Below, in pieces: positions 61,635-64,000 of a DNA stretch of 64,000 bases. A program made the position numbers and the translations under genes. The notes below the pieces were generated by a model. The model saw nothing but the letters and a program-made list of their open reading frames with translations, searched no databases and had not been told where the DNA came from. How positions within the stretch are numbered: the stretch's first letter is position 1; every line of letters starts with the position of its first letter. Source of the DNA: Serinicoccus chungangensis (lineage in GTDB: Bacteria; Actinomycetota; Actinomycetes; Actinomycetales; Dermatophilaceae); assembly GCF_001483745.1 (NCBI RefSeq), contig NZ_LQBL01000031.1, positions 186,001 through 250,000 on the forward strand, in the 5' to 3' direction.

Positions 61635-62234
61635 TCACGACGCGTCGTCCACCGGGAGCCCGGTGTCCCGCACCAGGTAGAGCCACGGGAAGGCTCGTGC
61701 CCCCACCTGCCACCCCTGCGTGAGGTAGCTCGAGGTGGAGCGCGTCCACAGCACCCGGCGGTGCTCCCACCGGGTGGGGGTGCGCACCATCCGGTGCCGG
61801 AACATCCCGGCCTCCACGGTGTGCCAGCCGAGCCGGCCGGCGAGCTCCAGCTCGCCGAGCTCGTCGACGGCGGTGACCGGGCCGAGCCACCGCTCGTCCG
61901 GGCGCCCCTCGCCCGCGGTGTCGTCCGCGGTGTCGCCCGTGGCGTGGTCGGTGGCCGCGGGCCGACGACCGGCCCCGCCGAACCGCTGCTGGGCACCCTG
62001 CCTGCTCAGCCCCAGCTCCCGACCGAGGGTCGCCCAGCTCTGCCCGCCGGCACGGGCGGCGGTCACCGCCTGCTGCAGCAGCTCGCCGCTGACCTCGTGG
62101 GCGAGCGCGGCTCGGCGCACCAGGCGGAGATGGTCGTCGCCGTCGAGCGTCTGACCCCCCGGTTCCGGGCCGCCCTCGAGGATGATGTGCCCGATCTGGG
62201 CGGCGAGGTCGTCCTCGGGGTGCGGCTGGCTCAC
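61635..62234 (-). CDS. HTH-containing protein of unknown function
   Basis: 199 aa. HTH around residues 62-85: AARAGGQSWATLGRELGLSR followed by QGAQQRFGG, a resolvase/sigma-like helix-turn-helix. The C-terminal half (WLGPVTAVDELGELELAGRL, GWHTVEAGMFRHRMVRTPT, TQGWQVGARAFPWLYLV) is a separate domain I cannot name. Its ATG overlaps the stop of the upstream membrane-protein gene by 4 bp. Candidate regulator of the paired operator ahead of the two genes. Confidence 0.75.
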   Translation of the reverse strand: MSQPHPEDDLAAQIGHIILEGGPEPGGQTLDGDDHLRLVRRAALAHEVSGELLQQAVTAARAGGQSWATLGRELGLSRQGAQQRFGGAGRRPAATDHATGDTADDTAGEGRPDERWLGPVTAVDELGELELAGRLGWHTVEAGMFRHRMVRTPTRWEHRRVLWTRSTSSYLTQGWQVGARAFPWLYLVRDTGLPVDDAS

Positions 62235-62524
62235 CGGGGGTCCCCCCTCTTGGGGGCCGGCCCGTCGTCGGCACCGTCACGGCTGGGCAGCCAGTGCCGG
62301 TCGTCCCCGGCCTGCCCCCGGCTGCGGCGGTGCCACATCGAGGCCCCGACCAGGTAGGCGCCGGCGACCATCAACGCCAGCGTGGCGCCCTGGAAGAAGC
62401 CGTGCACGAAGCCGGAGTCGACGACGCGGCTCAGGCCGTAGGTGACGAAGCCGACGGCGATCGCGCACAGGCCGGCGGTGAGACGGACCCGGGACATCGC
62501 GGTGGCGGCGGAGGGGATGCTCAT
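62231..62524 (-). CDS. Small two-helix membrane protein
   Basis: 97 aa. Two helices (about 14-32, LTAGLCAIAVGFVTYGLSR; 42-60, GFFQGATLALMVAGAYLVG), then a charged, Arg-rich tail (WHRRSRGQAGDDRHW). A TTGACA/TATGGT promoter on the minus strand would put the transcription start on or next to this ATG, so a leaderless mRNA is likely. Coupled to the HTH protein gene downstream. I do not recognise a family. Confidence 0.75.
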   Translation of the reverse strand: MSIPSAATAMSRVRLTAGLCAIAVGFVTYGLSRVVDSGFVHGFFQGATLALMVAGAYLVGASMWHRRSRGQAGDDRHWLPSRDGADDGPAPKRGDPR

Positions 62525-62526
62525 GC

Positions 62527-62572
62527 GTCAACCATACGTTGACACAGCGCCCGATGTCAACGTGTCGTTGAC
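62527..62572 (-). promoter_or_regulatory. Twin GTCAAC-N5-GTTGAC dyads over the promoter of the small membrane/HTH pair
   Basis: Dyad 1 is GTCAACCATACGTTGAC (62527-62543), dyad 2 is GTCAACGTGTCGTTGAC (62556-62572), 29 bp apart start to start. On the minus strand TTGACA (complement of 62555-62560) and TATGGT (complement of 62531-62536) are 18 bp apart and form a good promoter with start of transcription at the ATG 62524. Both dyads overlap the promoter elements, so binding would repress. Confidence 0.7.
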
Positions 62573-62632
62573 AAGCGGTTCCGCGTCGGTCACCCGTTCG
62601 GTCTCGTGCCACGCCCCTGCCAAGATGGGCGT

Positions 62633-64000
62633 ATGCCGCTGCCTCCCGCCCGCACGCCGCTCGCCGAGCTCTCTCCCACCATCGCCCTGGGTGCCCTGGA
62701 CGGGAGGTACCGCGGGGCGGTCGCCCCGCTGGTCGACCACCTCTCGGAGGCCGCGCTCAACCGGGCCCGCCTGCACGTCGAGGTCGAGTGGCTGCTGCAC
62801 CTGGTGCAGCACGAGGTGGTGGCGGGCGCCCCGGGTCTGTCCGAGCAGGAGCGGTCGGCGCTGCGGGCGCTGGTGGTGGACTTCGACGCCGACGCGATCG
62901 ACGAACTGCGGGCCATCGAGGCGGAGACGGTGCACGACGTCAAGGCGGTCGAGTACTTCCTGCGCGGCCGGCTGACGGCTCTGCTCGCCGGGTCCGGGGC
63001 GGAGGGTGCCGCGCGGGCCGAGGCCCTGGGGCAGCTCATCCACTTCGCCTGCACCAGCGAGGACATCAACAACACGTCCTACGCGCTCATGGTGCAGGGC
63101 GCGGTCCAGGAGGTTTGGCTACCGCGGGCGCGGGCCCTGGTCGGCCAGCTCGCCGCGATGGCCCGTGACCTCGCCGAGGTGCCGCTGCTGGCGCACACGC
63201 ACGGCCAGCCGGCCACCCCCACGACGATGGGCAAGGAGCTGGCGGTGCTGGCGCACCGCCTGAGGCGACAGCTGGGCCGGGTCGAGGGGGCGGCATACCT
63301 GGGCAAGCTCAACGGGGCCACCGGCACCTACGGGGCGCACGTCGAGGCGGTGCCGGGAGCGGACTGGCAGCGGCTCAGCAAGGATTTCGTCGAGCACCTG
63401 GGGCTGACCTGGAACCCTCTGACCACGCAGATCGAGAGCCACGACTGGCAGGCCGAGCTGTACGCCGACGTCGCGCGGTTCAACCGGATCCTGCACAACC
63501 TGGCCACCGACGTGTGGACCTACATCTCGATGGGCTACTTCGCCCAGGTGCGGGGGCAGGGCACCGTCGGCTCCTCGACCATGCCGCACAAGGTCAACCC
63601 CATCCGCTTCGAGAACGCCGAGGCCAACCTCGAGGTGAGCAACGCCCTGCTCGACGTGCTCGCCTCGACCCTGGTGACCAGCCGGCTGCAGCGCGACCTC
63701 ACGGACTCCTCGATGCAGCGCAACGCCGGCACCGCCCTCGGCCACAGCCTGCTGGCGCTGGACAACGTGAGCCGCGGGCTCGCCGGGCTTGACGCCGTGC
63801 CGGAGGCGATGGCCGCCGACCTCGACGCGAACTGGGAGGTGCTCGCCGAACCGGTGCAGTCGGTGATGCGGGCGCTCGCCGCGCGCGGGGTCGAGGGGAT
63901 GAGCAATCCCTACGAGCGGCTCAAGGAGCTGACCCGGGGGCGGCGGATCGGCCAGGCCGAGCTGGTCGAGTTCGTCCGTGGCCTGGGGCTGCCGACGCAG
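62633..64000 (+). CDS. purB: Adenylosuccinate lyase (3' end beyond window)
   Basis: 456 codons visible from ATG 62633; the gene continues past 64000. ASL/fumarase signature GSSTMPHKVNPIRFENAEAN, the catalytic His context LLAHTHGQPATPTTMGKEL, and FACTSEDINNTSYALMVQGA. PurB splits SAICAR and adenylosuccinate to AICAR or AMP plus fumarate. The long N-terminal type (EcPurB-like, TIALGALDGRYRGAVAPLVD). Divergent from the small membrane/HTH pair. Only a few C-terminal residues may be missing. Confidence 0.95.
   Translation, partial: MPLPPARTPLAELSPTIALGALDGRYRGAVAPLVDHLSEAALNRARLHVEVEWLLHLVQHEVVAGAPGLSEQERSALRALVVDFDADAIDELRAIEAETVHDVKAVEYFLRGRLTALLAGSGAEGAARAEALGQLIHFACTSEDINNTSYALMVQGAVQEVWLPRARALVGQLAAMARDLAEVPLLAHTHGQPATPTTMGKELAVLAHRLRRQLGRVEGAAYLGKLNGATGTYGAHVEAVPGADWQRLSKDFVEHLGLTWNPLTTQIESHDWQAELYADVARFNRILHNLATDVWTYISMGYFAQVRGQGTVGSSTMPHKVNPIRFENAEANLEVSNALLDVLASTLVTSRLQRDLTDSSMQRNAGTALGHSLLALDNVSRGLAGLDAVPEAMAADLDANWEVLAEPVQSVMRALAARGVEGMSNPYERLKELTRGRRIGQAELVEFVRGLGLPTQ

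Overview
The window is about 64 kb of very GC-rich DNA (third codon positions almost always G or C) with many GTG starts and many 4-bp start/stop overlaps. The dnaK operon is of the HspR type, and there are single-chain CydDC, SigE-family and BlaI/M56 genes. This fits a high-GC actinobacterium, most likely a member of the Micrococcales near the Intrasporangiaceae/Ornithinimicrobiaceae. That placement is an inference from gene content; there is no rRNA gene here. I saw no tRNA genes, insertion sequences, prophage or CRISPR array.

Layout. 1-2.5 kb: 5' part of a membrane sensor-kinase-like gene (leftward) divergent from an ABC-2 transporter pair. 2.8-7.2 kb: leftward dnaK-grpE-dnaJ-hspR heat-shock operon, with two HspR-type inverted repeats at its promoter. 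7.3-31 kb: mostly housekeeping and accessory enzymes in short units: a HAD phosphatase, a coupled class-IV aminotransferase/sulfotransferase pair, a deletion scar joining two truncated genes, a PEP-mutase-family enzyme, pdxY, a DUF2975/HTH pair, MOSC, PAP2, a flavin monooxygenase, patatin, OsmC proteins, an enoyl-CoA hydratase, DUF2254, a UvrA2-like ABC protein, a class-II amidotransferase, a glycosyltransferase, a PQQ-type sugar dehydrogenase lipoprotein and an APH-fold kinase. 31-41 kb: deoD, an alpha/beta hydrolase and a Nudix protein, then phenylacetate genes (paaN leftward; paaH-paaI-two tiny ORFs-paaK rightward). 41-42.2 kb: a compositionally odd alpha/beta-hydrolase gene followed by a decayed paaK fragment. 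42.2-52 kb: an ECF-like SigE sigma factor with a coupled membrane-anchored partner, divergent from an export module of two large FtsX permeases and two ATPases, one ATPase carrying an AbrB-like tail. 52-62 kb: a deaminase, galE, then blaI-M56 peptidase-cydA-cydB-cydDC (cytochrome bd and its assembly transporter). 61.3-64 kb: a membrane coiled-coil protein, a leftward HTH/membrane-protein pair with a two-dyad operator, and purB running off the right edge.

The intergenic DNA is unusually structured. There are two arrays of the same 22-bp tandem repeat 25 kb apart, two families of dispersed long hairpins (three copies each), a nested palindrome cluster, and an oriented octamer, GGCATACC/GGTATGCC, that I counted 40 times in both coding and noncoding DNA. 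The most testable regulatory ideas are BlaI/M56 control of cytochrome bd through two CTAC-N8-GTAG boxes, and control of the small HTH/membrane pair through two GTCAAC-N5-GTTGAC dyads.
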